The notes under the pieces are model-generated. The model was not told the origin of the DNA and did no database searches. It saw only the letters and a program-made list of their open reading frames with translations. Shown piece after piece: positions 9,836 through 19,366 of a DNA stretch of 64,000 nucleotides. Origin of the DNA: an uncultured Granulosicoccus sp. (GTDB taxonomy: Bacteria > Pseudomonadota > Gammaproteobacteria > Granulosicoccales > Granulosicoccaceae). Location: contig CANMQI010000012.1 in NCBI GenBank assembly GCA_947499955.1, positions 62,001 to 126,000 of the forward strand, given 5' to 3'. The translations under genes and the position numbers were made by a program. Every line of letters starts with the position of its first letter. The stretch's first letter is position 1.

Positions 9836-12160
9836 ATGATGTTCGAGCTGTTGTTCAACTACCCGGTAGAGCTGTGGCAGCAGGCGAAGCTGAGTTTCGA
9901 TGCCGCTCTGCCACTGTGGGCTCTGCCTGCAGCCATGGCAGTTGTCACGCTGTTTGTGCTGGTATCCCTGTGGCGCCTTGAAATCAGTCTGGCCCGGCGC
10001 AGCGTCATTGCGCTGCTGCAGAGCCTGGTGGCCGCGGTGGTCCTGATCATGATCTGGCAGCCCGTGCTGCAGGTATCGGTTGCCGAGCGCGGTGAGAATA
10101 CGGTGGCCTGGTTGCTGGATGGATCACGCAGCATGGCGCTGCAGGATGCCGAGGCAAGTAACACGGTGCAGGCATCCGATGAAGGACTGTCGCGTCTGGC
10201 GGCTGGCAAACAGGCGCTGGATCGTCTGGCCATTCAGGACGACCACGATTTTTCCGCCCGTCTCTATCGCCTGGATGAGGGGCTGAATTCGATTGCTTCC
10301 GTGGACGAGCTGACTGCCGAGGGTCTTGCCGCGCGGTCCAATATCGCGCCCGGGCTCGATGAACTGCTGGGCACGGTCAGTGAGTCGGCGCTGGCAGCCG
10401 CGGTGCTGATCTCCGATGGTGCGGATAACAGTGATCGGATCGACAGTCGCTGGTGGCAGTCGCTGGCGGCAGCCGGCGTGCCGGTGCATACCGTCGGGGT
10501 GGGGCAGGCGGATGATCCGGACGATCTGGAGCTGAGTGATGTCGCCATGCCGGATACGGCGCAGCCGAACACCGAGCTGGTGGCCCGTGTACGCATTCGT
10601 CACGGCGCGGGCACGCTGGTGCGGATACGGGTCATGGCCGGGTCGGAACTGCTGGCGGCCGAGGACATCCGGCTGCCGGAGGATGCGCAAGAGAGCGTGC
10701 ACTCACTGAGCTTTGCCAGTGGCGACAGCGGAACCCGACAGCTGGAATTCAGCATCGAGCCATCGCCGGAGGAAGGCAGTACGAGCATCCCCGTGGATCC
10801 GAAGCCTGCCAATAATCGGCAGCCACGGGTCCTGCGAGTCGTCGATGCGCCGAAGCGTATCCTGTATGTCGAGGGTGAGCCTCGCTGGGAATACAAGTTT
10901 CTGCGCCGTGCCATGGAGGCTCATCCCGGGGTAACCGTGGTCTCCCTGCTGCGCACGTCACCCAACAAGTTCTACCGTCAGGGCGTTCGCGATGGCAACG
11001 AGCTGGCTGATGGCTTTCCCACAACCCGTGAACAGTTGTTCGTCTACGACGCGGTGATCATCGGCAGCCTTGAGGCGGCCGAGCTCTCTACCGCCCAGCA
11101 GAGTGCTCTGCGTGATTTCGTCAGCCTGCGTGGCGGCACACTGCTGATGCTGGGTGGTCGCCAAGGTCTGGCTGATGGTGGCTGGGGGCGGTCGGTGGTC
11201 GCTGCAGCCTTGCCGGTGCAGCTTGGCAGTCGCCCCGGTGCCGAGACCTTCATTCGCCAGCGAGCCCGCGTCATGCCGTCACTGACAGGTCTGCGCACGC
11301 CGTGGCTGCAACTGGCCGAGGGCACTCAGGCCAATATCGACGCCTGGCAGAGTCTGCCGGAACTGGCCGATTACCAGTCATTGGGCCAGATAAAACCCGG
11401 TGCTCTGACCTTGCTGGAACAGACTGCCAGCAACAGTGGTGGACGACCTGAACCCTTGCTGGTCGCGCAGCGCTACGGTCGAGGCCAGAGTCTGGTGCTG
11501 GGTACCAGTGGTACGTGGCGCTGGCAGATGCGTCTGCCATCAGAAGACATGCGGCATGAACGTTTCTGGCGACAGCTGCTGGGCATGACAGCTGAGCGGA
11601 GTCTGCCGCGGCTGAAGCTGCGGCTCGACAAGCCACTCTACCGGGATGCGGATGCCGCCGGCCTGTCACTGGTCGCCTACAATGCCGATTACACCGATCT
11701 GCAAGTCTCCGAACTACCCGTCACGCTCAGTGCGCCCGATGGCCGTACCCAAACCGTGTCGCTCTATCCTGACAATGAGCGCCCCGGGCATTATTCGGCG
11801 CAGATACCCATGAGCCTGGACGGACCCTATTCGGTCATGGCCAGCACGCCACTGGAGGGCGAGTCTCCGTCCTCGCCATTATCCAGCGTTGAACAGTGGT
11901 GGGTACGCGAGTCCGGCAATGCAGAAGATTTCGGGTCCGGTTTGCAGGCAGACTTTCTGCAACGTATCAGTGAGGTGACCGGGGGAACCTATCTGCCATT
12001 GAGCGATATCGATGAACTGAACAGTGTTCTGGCCTCGGAGAACGCTGCGTTGAAGAGAGAGAGCCATCTACCGCTTTGGAACATGCCGTTTCTGTTTCTC
12101 TGTGTTCTGTTGCTCAAGCTGTTGGAATGGACGCTGAGGTTGCGATGGAAGCGATTGTGA
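9836..12160 (+). CDS. VWA and glutaminase-fold membrane protein of a MoxR operon
   Basis: A 774-residue membrane protein, first gene of the seven-gene operon. Two N-terminal membrane segments (about residues 25-75) precede a VWA-type domain with a DGSRS metal-site motif at about 94-98. A class I glutamine-amidotransferase-like fold follows (about 350-510) with AVIIGSLEAAELS and GGTLLMLGGRQGL but no obvious catalytic Cys. A C-terminal membrane helix (NMPFLFLCVLLLKLLEWTL) closes the protein. This layout is found in BatA/BatB-like proteins and in large VWA proteins next to moxR. The start is one of two adjacent ATGs (9836/9839); a TTG at 9797 is less likely. It probably acts as a periplasm-facing scaffold; the molecular role is unknown. 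Confidence 0.75.
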   Translation: MMFELLFNYPVELWQQAKLSFDAALPLWALPAAMAVVTLFVLVSLWRLEISLARRSVIALLQSLVAAVVLIMIWQPVLQVSVAERGENTVAWLLDGSRSMALQDAEASNTVQASDEGLSRLAAGKQALDRLAIQDDHDFSARLYRLDEGLNSIASVDELTAEGLAARSNIAPGLDELLGTVSESALAAAVLISDGADNSDRIDSRWWQSLAAAGVPVHTVGVGQADDPDDLELSDVAMPDTAQPNTELVARVRIRHGAGTLVRIRVMAGSELLAAEDIRLPEDAQESVHSLSFASGDSGTRQLEFSIEPSPEEGSTSIPVDPKPANNRQPRVLRVVDAPKRILYVEGEPRWEYKFLRRAMEAHPGVTVVSLLRTSPNKFYRQGVRDGNELADGFPTTREQLFVYDAVIIGSLEAAELSTAQQSALRDFVSLRGGTLLMLGGRQGLADGGWGRSVVAAALPVQLGSRPGAETFIRQRARVMPSLTGLRTPWLQLAEGTQANIDAWQSLPELADYQSLGQIKPGALTLLEQTASNSGGRPEPLLVAQRYGRGQSLVLGTSGTWRWQMRLPSEDMRHERFWRQLLGMTAERSLPRLKLRLDKPLYRDADAAGLSLVAYNADYTDLQVSELPVTLSAPDGRTQTVSLYPDNERPGHYSAQIPMSLDGPYSVMASTPLEGESPSSPLSSVEQWWVRESGNAEDFGSGLQADFLQRISEVTGGTYLPLSDIDELNSVLASENAALKRESHLPLWNMPFLFLCVLLLKLLEWTLRLRWKRL

Positions 12161-13092
12161 AGGCGCTGTCACACAAGCAGACCAGGGGCCTGCTGTTGCC
12201 GCTGCTGCTGGGGGCCACGTTCCTGTGTCGCGCCGAGACTCATGCCGTGATTGTCAGTGGTCTGGGTGGGGAACCGACCTGGTCGGAAGCGTTCACCGAG
12301 GCCGCAGATGATTACGCCGAAGCCTTGCAGACAATCGATGAGGGTGAGGGCAGTATCATTCGTCTGGATGAGTCCGTTGTTCGTGAAGACATACTGGCAG
12401 CCATTGCAGCGCGTGCTGCGGCGGTGCAGTCATCCGATACCTTTGTACTGATACTGGTCGGGCATGGCACCGCTGACAGCAGTACCTGGCGCTTCAATAT
12501 CAGCGGTCCGGACATCACCACCGAAGATCTGGTCGCCAGTCTCAACGAGGTGGTCGCAGCTCGTCAGCTGGTTGTACTGGCCAGTAGTGCCAGTGGAGCG
12601 GCTCTCGAGGCCTTGTCGCAGCCGAGCAGGGTGGTGGTCACGGCAACCAGGAGTGGCGGGGAAGTCAATGTGGTGCGGTTTCCCGTGTATCTGGCAGAGG
12701 CCATGGCCTCGGACGCTGCTGACTATGATCGGAACGAGATACTGACCGTGGCCGAAGCGTTCCGTTTTGCCACGGCCCGCACCGCAGACTATTACGATCA
12801 ACAGAATCTGCTGGCATCGGAGCATGCCCGTCTCACCGGTGAGCAGGCGACCGATATTGCGCTGGCACTGCTCGGTTCACTGCGTGAGGCCAAGGATGAT
12901 CCGCAAGTGGCGGCACTGCTGCGTGAGCGATTGGTGCTGGAAGATGCCTTCAAGGCGCTGAAGGCGCGCAAGTCGCAGATGCCGGTGGCCGATTATTACC
13001 GGGAGCTGGAAGTTCTGTTGATCGATATTGCCAGAATGCAGCAATCCATCGACGCCGTGACCGGCTGGAGTGAGACTGATGCCGAGAACTGA
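12157..13092 (+). CDS. Caspase/C13-fold protein without catalytic cysteine
   Basis: Predicted secreted or periplasmic protein of 311 residues. The best start is GTG 12157, which overlaps the previous stop as GTGA and puts a signal peptide (GLLLPLLLGATFLCRAE) at the N-terminus. Residues 90-150 look like a caspase/legumain (C13) fold: a strand ending LILVGHG gives the expected His (103), and the following VVLASSASG matches the C-x-S-G strand end. The cysteine position is Ser144 (AGT at 12586), so thiol peptidase activity is not expected. A conserved-looking TATRSGGEVN and EAFRFATARTADYYD follow, then a helical tail. I infer a non-catalytic or serine-variant member acting with the neighbouring metallopeptidase. 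It overlaps the next gene by 14 bp. Confidence 0.65.
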   Translation: MKALSHKQTRGLLLPLLLGATFLCRAETHAVIVSGLGGEPTWSEAFTEAADDYAEALQTIDEGEGSIIRLDESVVREDILAAIAARAAAVQSSDTFVLILVGHGTADSSTWRFNISGPDITTEDLVASLNEVVAARQLVVLASSASGAALEALSQPSRVVVTATRSGGEVNVVRFPVYLAEAMASDAADYDRNEILTVAEAFRFATARTADYYDQQNLLASEHARLTGEQATDIALALLGSLREAKDDPQVAALLRERLVLEDAFKALKARKSQMPVADYYRELEVLLIDIARMQQSIDAVTGWSETDAEN

Positions 13093-15358
13093 TCGTTGGT
13101 CTGCCTGTGTGCTGCTTGTTCTGGGGATCGTTGCCAGCGGTGGCGTGCAGGCGTTTCCCGTCTACTACGATCTGGATCGCGCGGACACTTTGCGCAGCTG
13201 TGATCAGCACCAGTACGAGGGGCGCAAGCAGGCGGCGCAGCAATGCTATCAGCAGCGGCTCGAGCAGGCGTCCGGGCTGGAGCGAGCCGATGCCGCCGCG
13301 GCTCTGGGAGATATCCGGCAAGCCAACAAGCTGTATCGGGAACTTGCCGCCGACAGCACCGATCCGGCCATCAAGACTCATTGGGCAAACCTGTACCTGC
13401 AGACCCATCAGGTCAGTGATGCCGAGGCTCTGTTTCGCGAAGCCTTGCTGTATGACGTGACCTGGTTGCCGGCCCGTATCGGTCTGGCCAAGGCCTTGTC
13501 GGAAGGTTTCGAAGGGCAGGCCCGGGAAGCATTGCGACAGATTCTCGACGAGTATCCGGATAATGTCGAGGCCTTGCTGCTGCTGGCCAGAATCGAGCTC
13601 GAACTGCAGAACCTGGAAGAGGCTCGCCGGCTACTCGATCATGCCCTGGCCAATGTTGGTGCACAGGGCCTGCCGCCACTGGAAATCTATGCCCTGCATG
13701 CCGGGGCAAACCTGCTCGAAGACAAACCCCTGAAGTTCTGGACAGACCGGGCTCTGCGATACAACCCTGGCTATGGCGACATCCACGCCATACCGGCGCA
13801 TTTCTACATCATCACCTATCGCTACCGAGAGGCGGTGGATCTCTACCAGAAGGCTGTTGCACTGGATCCGGAGCTGGCCACGGCGCACCGCGATCTGGGT
13901 ATCAACCAATTGCGTGTCAACAATGTGTTTGCTGCTCGCTACCATTTGCAGCGAGCCTATGTTCTGGACCCGTTCGATGCACAGACGGTCAATACCCTGC
14001 GTCTGCTGGATGATCTGGACAAGATGCGTGTCAGTTACGTGGACGTACCCGACGCCGACGATCCGGACACCATGATCGGCAGGGTGCTGATCCGGCTGGA
14101 TCGGGAAGATGCCGATGCGCTGGAGCCGTATGTCATGGACCTGGCCTTGCGGGCAGTGCAACTGTTCAGCAAACGCTATGATTTCACCTTGCAGAAGCCG
14201 ATGGTGGTCGAGCTCTATCACGATCATGACGACTTCGGAGTACGTACCGTGAGTACTCCCGGAATCGGTTTGCTGGGAGTCACCTTCGGCTATCTGACAG
14301 CCATGGACAGTCCCAAGGCCAGGCCTGTCGGTGGCTTTCACTGGGGCAGTACGCTATGGCACGAAATGGCCCATGTATTTACCCTGGAGGCGACCAATCA
14401 TCGGCTGCCACGCTGGTTCAGCGAAGGCCTGTCTGTTTACGAAGAGTGGAATACCGGACCCTTGCCTGATCGGGAACTGTCCATGGATGTGTTGACCGCC
14501 ATACGTGATGGGCAGTTGCTACCCATCGCCGATCTCGATCAGGGGTTCGTCAGACCCAGTTACAACGGACAGGTACAGGTCTCCTACATGCAGGCTGGAC
14601 TGATCTGTGATTTCATCAGCCGGCGTTGGGGTCACGATGCCTTGCAGCGCATGCTCAAGGCGTTTGCGGCCGGTGAGTCGACGTCCGAGGCGCTCGAAGG
14701 GGCCATCGGCCTGGAGGCGGCGGCGTTCGATACGCAGTTTGCCGACAATCTGCAAACCCTGTTCGGTGATCTGCTGGATACGCTGGATGACTACGCCGCT
14801 GAAGTGCGGCAGCTGGATCGTTCGCTGCAGTTCGATGACTGGGTCAGTGCCGTTGCGCTGTCACGTGATCTGATCCGACGCTATCCGCAGCGAGTCGGTG
14901 AGGGTAATCCCTACCAGATTCTGGCCATGGCGTTGCGTGAGCAAGGCCACGTCGATGAAGCGATTGAAGTCCTGCTCGACTGGCAGGCGCTGGGTGGGCA
15001 TGATCCGCAAGCCCTGGTACAACTGATCGACGACCTGCGGGCAGCCGGTCGATCGCAGGAAGCGGTACCGGTCATGGAAGCAATCAACTGGGTGATGCCC
15101 TACGGTACCGAGGTGCATCGCTGGCTCGGTGAACACTACCTTGAACAGCAGCAACCCGAACTGGCCCTGCGTGAGTTCAATGCGCTGATCGGCATGCAGG
15201 TCGATGACCTGGCCAGTGCCTATCTGGGCAAGGCCCGCGCAGCGCGCCTGCAGAACGATGAGCAGACGGCTCGTCGTGAAGTCATCTATGCACTGGAAAG
15301 TGCCCCTTTCTACCGACCTGCCCAGCACCTGTTGCTGGAGCTTTCTGCTGGAGACTGA
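13079..15358 (+). CDS. TPR protein with gluzincin (peptidase MA-like) metallopeptidase domain
   Basis: Secreted 759-residue protein. A signal peptide (SACVLLVLGIVASGGVQA) leads into N-terminal TPR-like helices (about 45-300), a peptidase MA-like domain (about 330-560), and more TPR-like helices to the C-terminus. The zinc site is intact: HEMAH at 428-432 and a third ligand Glu449 in WFSEGLSVYEEW, the gluzincin pattern. The ATG at 13079 is preceded by GGAG; the GTG at 13070 lacks spacing. The gene overlaps the caspase-fold gene by 14 bp and ends 2 bp before moxR, so all are translated together. It is the one enzyme in the operon with a complete protease active site; its substrate is unknown. 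Confidence 0.82.
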   Translation: MPRTDRWSACVLLVLGIVASGGVQAFPVYYDLDRADTLRSCDQHQYEGRKQAAQQCYQQRLEQASGLERADAAAALGDIRQANKLYRELAADSTDPAIKTHWANLYLQTHQVSDAEALFREALLYDVTWLPARIGLAKALSEGFEGQAREALRQILDEYPDNVEALLLLARIELELQNLEEARRLLDHALANVGAQGLPPLEIYALHAGANLLEDKPLKFWTDRALRYNPGYGDIHAIPAHFYIITYRYREAVDLYQKAVALDPELATAHRDLGINQLRVNNVFAARYHLQRAYVLDPFDAQTVNTLRLLDDLDKMRVSYVDVPDADDPDTMIGRVLIRLDREDADALEPYVMDLALRAVQLFSKRYDFTLQKPMVVELYHDHDDFGVRTVSTPGIGLLGVTFGYLTAMDSPKARPVGGFHWGSTLWHEMAHVFTLEATNHRLPRWFSEGLSVYEEWNTGPLPDRELSMDVLTAIRDGQLLPIADLDQGFVRPSYNGQVQVSYMQAGLICDFISRRWGHDALQRMLKAFAAGESTSEALEGAIGLEAAAFDTQFADNLQTLFGDLLDTLDDYAAEVRQLDRSLQFDDWVSAVALSRDLIRRYPQRVGEGNPYQILAMALREQGHVDEAIEVLLDWQALGGHDPQALVQLIDDLRAAGRSQEAVPVMEAINWVMPYGTEVHRWLGEHYLEQQQPELALREFNALIGMQVDDLASAYLGKARAARLQNDEQTARREVIYALESAPFYRPAQHLLLELSAGD

Positions 15359-15360
15359 TT

Positions 15361-16371
15361 GTGAGCGACACTGATTTCAACAAGGCTGATACCGCGCAAC
15401 TGGTTGCCGAGTTTCGGGATGTCACCATGCGTCTGCGCAGTGAGGTCGGGCGCATCATCGTCGGCCAGGACGAGGTGGTCGAGCATCTGCTGATTACCTT
15501 GCTGGTCGGGGGGCACTGTCTGGTTACCGGCATGCCGGGCACCGCCAAGACATTGCTGGTAAGAACGCTGGCCGATGCACTGGGCTTGCAGTTCGATCGT
15601 ATCCAGTTCACGCCTGACCTGATGCCGACCGATATCACCGGTACCGATATCATCGAGGATAACGACAAGGGTGAACGCAGCTGGCGCTTCATTCCCGGAC
15701 CGATCTTCACCAATGTGCTGCTGGCCGACGAGATCAATCGTACCCCGCCCAAGACTCAGGCAGCCTTGCTCGAAGCCATGCAGGAGTACTCGGCAACCGT
15801 ACGCGGTACCCAGCACATCATCGACAAGCCGTTCTTCGTGCTGGCCACGCAAAACCCGTTGGAACTGGAAGGCACCTACCCCTTGCCGGAAGCCCAGCTC
15901 GATCGTTTTCTGTTCAACATCATTCTGGGTTATCTGCCACTGGAGGATGAGCTGACAGTGGTGGAGCGCTTTACCAGTGATACGCCTCCCGAGCCTGTGA
16001 GTGCCTGCACCAATCCGAGCCAGATTCTGGCCTTCCAGCAACTCACGCGACAGGTACCGGTCAGTCGTCAGGTGGGTCAGTATGCGGTCCAGCTGGTTCG
16101 CGCCACTCGTCCGGAAGATCCCTCGGCCACGGACAAGGTTCGACAATACGTCAAGTTTGGTGCCTCGGTGCGCGCCGCGCTGTTCATCACGCTGGCGGCC
16201 AAGGCCCGCGCGCTGATGGCCGGTCGTTACCATGTGACGACGGATGACATCGATGCACTGGCAGCTCCCGTGTTGCGACATCGGGTCATGCTCAACTACT
16301 TTGCCGAAGCCGATGGTGTGGACATCGATGCTGTCCTGCGTGATCTGGTCGAGCAACGGGTCGCGGCCTGA
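15361..16371 (+). CDS. MoxR family AAA+ ATPase
   Basis: Cytoplasmic AAA+ ATPase, 336 residues, GTG start two bases after the previous stop. Walker A is GMPGTAKT (57-64), the usual MoxR variant, and Walker B with its second motif is LLADEINRTPPKTQAALLEAMQE-like, about residues 121-143. Sensor 1 sits in LATQNPLELEGTYPLPEAQ. MoxR proteins act as chaperones that mature or remodel complexes together with VWA-domain partners, three of which are encoded in this operon. A 71-bp gap separates it from the DUF58 gene, the only sizeable gap in the operon. Confidence 0.95.
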   Translation: MSDTDFNKADTAQLVAEFRDVTMRLRSEVGRIIVGQDEVVEHLLITLLVGGHCLVTGMPGTAKTLLVRTLADALGLQFDRIQFTPDLMPTDITGTDIIEDNDKGERSWRFIPGPIFTNVLLADEINRTPPKTQAALLEAMQEYSATVRGTQHIIDKPFFVLATQNPLELEGTYPLPEAQLDRFLFNIILGYLPLEDELTVVERFTSDTPPEPVSACTNPSQILAFQQLTRQVPVSRQVGQYAVQLVRATRPEDPSATDKVRQYVKFGASVRAALFITLAAKARALMAGRYHVTTDDIDALAAPVLRHRVMLNYFAEADGVDIDAVLRDLVEQRVAA

Positions 16372-16442
16372 GGCATGCGTATGCGCTGGCTGCAAGGTGC
16401 AGGTAATGACAAGCCGAGCTCGGCAGAGGGGAGGTTGCACTG

Positions 16443-17342
16443 ATGGCGGCGCAGGTGGCCAATCGGCTTCTCAAGCCTGAAGTGCTGGCTCGGCTGGGCT
16501 CGCTGGAACTGGTGGCCCGTACGGTGGTGGATGGTGTGACCACTGGCCTGCATCGGTCGCCGCATTTCGGGTTCAGCCAGGAGTTTGCCGAGTACCGCGC
16601 CTACAACGAGGGCGACGACCTGCGCTATGTCGACTGGAACGTCTATGCGCGTACTGACAGAACCTATATCAAGCGATTCCGGGGTGAAACCAATACGGCC
16701 ATCACCTTGTTGCTGGACGCCAGTGCCTCGATGAACTTCGGGACACCGGTCAACAAGCTGCATCAGGCCATGTATCTGCTGGCCGCGCTGGCCTACACCG
16801 CACGCAAGCAGCATGACTCGATGGGACTTGCCGTATTCGACGAAACGGTACGTCACTATCTGCCCCCCTCGGCACGTCCGGATTCACTGGTGCGAATACT
16901 GGGCCAGCTGGAAAAGACCGAAGCCGGGTCCGGCACCGACATCATCGCCGCGCTGGCCAGCCTGCGGGCCAGCATGACTCGCCGCGGCCTGGTCATTGTC
17001 GCCTCGGATTTCTATGCCGATGCCGATGAACTGCTGGCAGCGTTACGTCCGCTGGCCCATCAGGGACAGGATGTGGCGATATTTCATATCCTGGACCCGG
17101 AGGAGGTCGAGCCCTCGCTGGCACGCATCAGCGCGCTGCGGGATCTGGAGTCGGACGAGACGGTCATTGTCGATCCAGCCTTCCTGCAAGGCGGTTATCA
17201 ATCCCGTTTCAAGGCGCATTGCGACTCCATTGAACAGGCCTGCCGCCGTATCGGCGCCGATTACACACGGGTCATGACGAGCGAACCACTGGATGCCGCC
17301 TTGCAGAGTTATCTGCGTTTCAGGGAGCGCCGCGGTCGATGA
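16443..17342 (+). CDS. DUF58 VWA-like protein
   Basis: Soluble 299-residue DUF58 protein, the standard partner of MoxR. The DUF58 signature EYRAYNEGDDLRYVDWN is at 50-66, followed by a VWA fold with the metal-site motif DASAS at 92-96 and the Asp of IVASDFY. No membrane segment is seen, unlike many DUF58 proteins. It overlaps the next gene by 4 bp (ATGA). Confidence 0.93.
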   Translation: MAAQVANRLLKPEVLARLGSLELVARTVVDGVTTGLHRSPHFGFSQEFAEYRAYNEGDDLRYVDWNVYARTDRTYIKRFRGETNTAITLLLDASASMNFGTPVNKLHQAMYLLAALAYTARKQHDSMGLAVFDETVRHYLPPSARPDSLVRILGQLEKTEAGSGTDIIAALASLRASMTRRGLVIVASDFYADADELLAALRPLAHQGQDVAIFHILDPEEVEPSLARISALRDLESDETVIVDPAFLQGGYQSRFKAHCDSIEQACRRIGADYTRVMTSEPLDAALQSYLRFRERRGR

Positions 17343-19366
17343 GTCTGCTGTTTCCAGCCTATCTGGCCGGCCTGCTGGGTCTGGCCCTGCCGTGGTTGTT
17401 GCATCGCTTCAGTGATCAGCAGGCGCCTGAGCAGGCGTTTCCCTCCCGGCGTTTTCTCGAAGCGACCACGCCGCCGGTATCACGAACCCGGCAGCTGAAA
17501 TATCTGGGACTGCTTGCACTGAGAATCCTGAGCCTGTTGCTGCTGTGCTTTCTGTTTGCACAGCCCTGGTTGAACCGTCAGGGTGCGGATGCCGTGGTCA
17601 GCAAGCATCATGTGATTGCCGTGGATCAGTCCTTGTCGATGCGCACCGCAGGCCGCTGGCCCTCGGCCGTCGCGCGTGCCCGCGACATCGTTGCCGATCT
17701 GCCCGCAGGCGATTCGCTGGAGCTGCTGGGGTTTGACAACGGCATCCGGCGCAGTGATCGTCGCGATGAGCCGGCAAGCGTGCAGCTGCAGGGCCTGTCT
17801 GACAGGCAGCCCGGTTTCCTGGCTGCCGATTACGGCGCGTTGATGCAGGGCATCAACCGGATTGCGACCGAGTCCGATGTGCCCGTCAAACTCTGGCTGA
17901 TCACCGATGTTCAGCAAAGCGCCTTGCCATCACAACTCAATGCGCTGTATGCGCCGCAGCTGGATGAACTGCAGGTGGAATCGGTGTTGTCCGAGCCACA
18001 GCGCAATGTCCATCTGCAGGCAAGTGCCTTGTCCAGCGATGGCGTCAACGTCCAGGTCAATGTCCAGTTATTGGCCAGCGAATCAGGCGCCGCGGAGGCT
18101 GAACCGTCTGATGATGCTGTACGCCATGGCACAACCGTGCAGCTGTACTCCGGCGATCGCCTGTTGGCCGAGCAGCAGGTGTCACTCAAGCCCTTCGAGC
18201 TGCAGAGCATCGTGTTTGATCGCCTGATCATGCCGGCGACAAGCAATCCGGTGTTCACGGTTGCTCTGGCTGAACCTGATGCCCTTGCAGATGACGATCG
18301 CGTGGATGTGGTGGTGAGAACGGCCAATCCGATGCCCGTGACCTTGCTTGCCACTGACCGGAGTGTCTCCGGCAATTCGTCCGTTTTCCTGACGACGGCG
18401 CTGGAGACCGACGAGCTGGCCAGAGTCGATGTGATCCTGGGCAGTGCCGAACGTGTGCCTGCTGAGGTACAGCACCTCATCAGCGCTCGTCTGCTGGGCG
18501 AGCATGTGGATCTTGATATCCTGCAATTCATTGACAGTGGTGCCAATGCACTGCTGTTCAGTGGCGACCCGGCAGTCTCACCACGGAGCATCGATCAGCT
18601 GGCCATTCCGAGCATCAGGGGCCGTGAGATGGGGTTGTCCGATGATGCCCATCCACTGCAACTGGGCAAGCTTGATTGGTCTGGCACGCGTTTCTACGAT
18701 GTTCCGCCGCTGGCTTTGTCCGAGGGCGATCGGGTGTTGCTGCAGACCAGTGACCGGCAAGCTGTGCTGGTGGAAAGGCAGACTGAGCGAGGACGCCTGC
18801 TGTTGCTGAACGATCGGCTTGATGGCGTGAGCAGTAACCTGCCATTGCAACCGGCGTTTGTCGCATTGATGCAGTCGATTATCGGTTATTTCGATGCGAG
18901 TACGGCGTTGCCTGATCAGATCGTCGCAGGCGAGCGATTGGCGCTGCCAGCCAGAGTGCAGGTACTGGATCCCGATGAGCAGCCGTTGCTGACACTCGAT
19001 GCCAGTGCCCATTCCGGCGCCATCGAGCTGGATGAACCGGGTCTGTACAAGATAGTTGGCGTCAGGGGTGAGCATGCCCTGCAAGTGGTGCTGGATAGCC
19101 GTGAAGCGAATATCAGCGCCTTGAGTGAGTCGGCTTTGTCTGCCTGGCAGGGTCGTTACAATGCGTCGGATGAGGCTTTGCAGCCCGATTCGGCCGTGAA
19201 TGGTAGCAGTGGCAGCCTTCGGGCAGACGCGGACCGGAGCATGACGGTTGCCGAGGCGGCTCGACTGGCCGGCTGGCGAATCATCTTGCCATTGCTGCTG
19301 CTGGCATTCATCATGGAAAGTGCGCTGGCAAACCGACGTCTGAACGTCAGGAGAGATGGCTCATGA
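17339..19366 (+). CDS. BatA-type membrane protein with VWA domain
   Basis: A 675-residue inner-membrane protein. The N-terminus (1-80) is the BatA/aerotolerance-regulator domain: a first helix in FPAYLAGLLGLALPWLLHRF, then a second helix ending FLFAQPW. A VWA domain follows with DQSLS at 96-100 and ITDVQQS near 185. The middle is beta-rich and extracytoplasmic, and a final helix (IILPLLLLAFIMESALA) lies at about 645-662. It overlaps both neighbours by 4 bp. Relatives sit next to moxR and DUF58 genes in many phyla; no biochemical role is settled. Confidence 0.85.
   Translation: MSLLFPAYLAGLLGLALPWLLHRFSDQQAPEQAFPSRRFLEATTPPVSRTRQLKYLGLLALRILSLLLLCFLFAQPWLNRQGADAVVSKHHVIAVDQSLSMRTAGRWPSAVARARDIVADLPAGDSLELLGFDNGIRRSDRRDEPASVQLQGLSDRQPGFLAADYGALMQGINRIATESDVPVKLWLITDVQQSALPSQLNALYAPQLDELQVESVLSEPQRNVHLQASALSSDGVNVQVNVQLLASESGAAEAEPSDDAVRHGTTVQLYSGDRLLAEQQVSLKPFELQSIVFDRLIMPATSNPVFTVALAEPDALADDDRVDVVVRTANPMPVTLLATDRSVSGNSSVFLTTALETDELARVDVILGSAERVPAEVQHLISARLLGEHVDLDILQFIDSGANALLFSGDPAVSPRSIDQLAIPSIRGREMGLSDDAHPLQLGKLDWSGTRFYDVPPLALSEGDRVLLQTSDRQAVLVERQTERGRLLLLNDRLDGVSSNLPLQPAFVALMQSIIGYFDASTALPDQIVAGERLALPARVQVLDPDEQPLLTLDASAHSGAIELDEPGLYKIVGVRGEHALQVVLDSREANISALSESALSAWQGRYNASDEALQPDSAVNGSSGSLRADADRSMTVAEAARLAGWRIILPLLLLAFIMESALANRRLNVRRDGS

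Noticed and set aside
15310..16440. 376-codon minus-strand frame opposite moxR
   Set aside because: Shadow of a GC-rich gene with strong codon bias; composition is His/Gln-rich and no family is recognisable.
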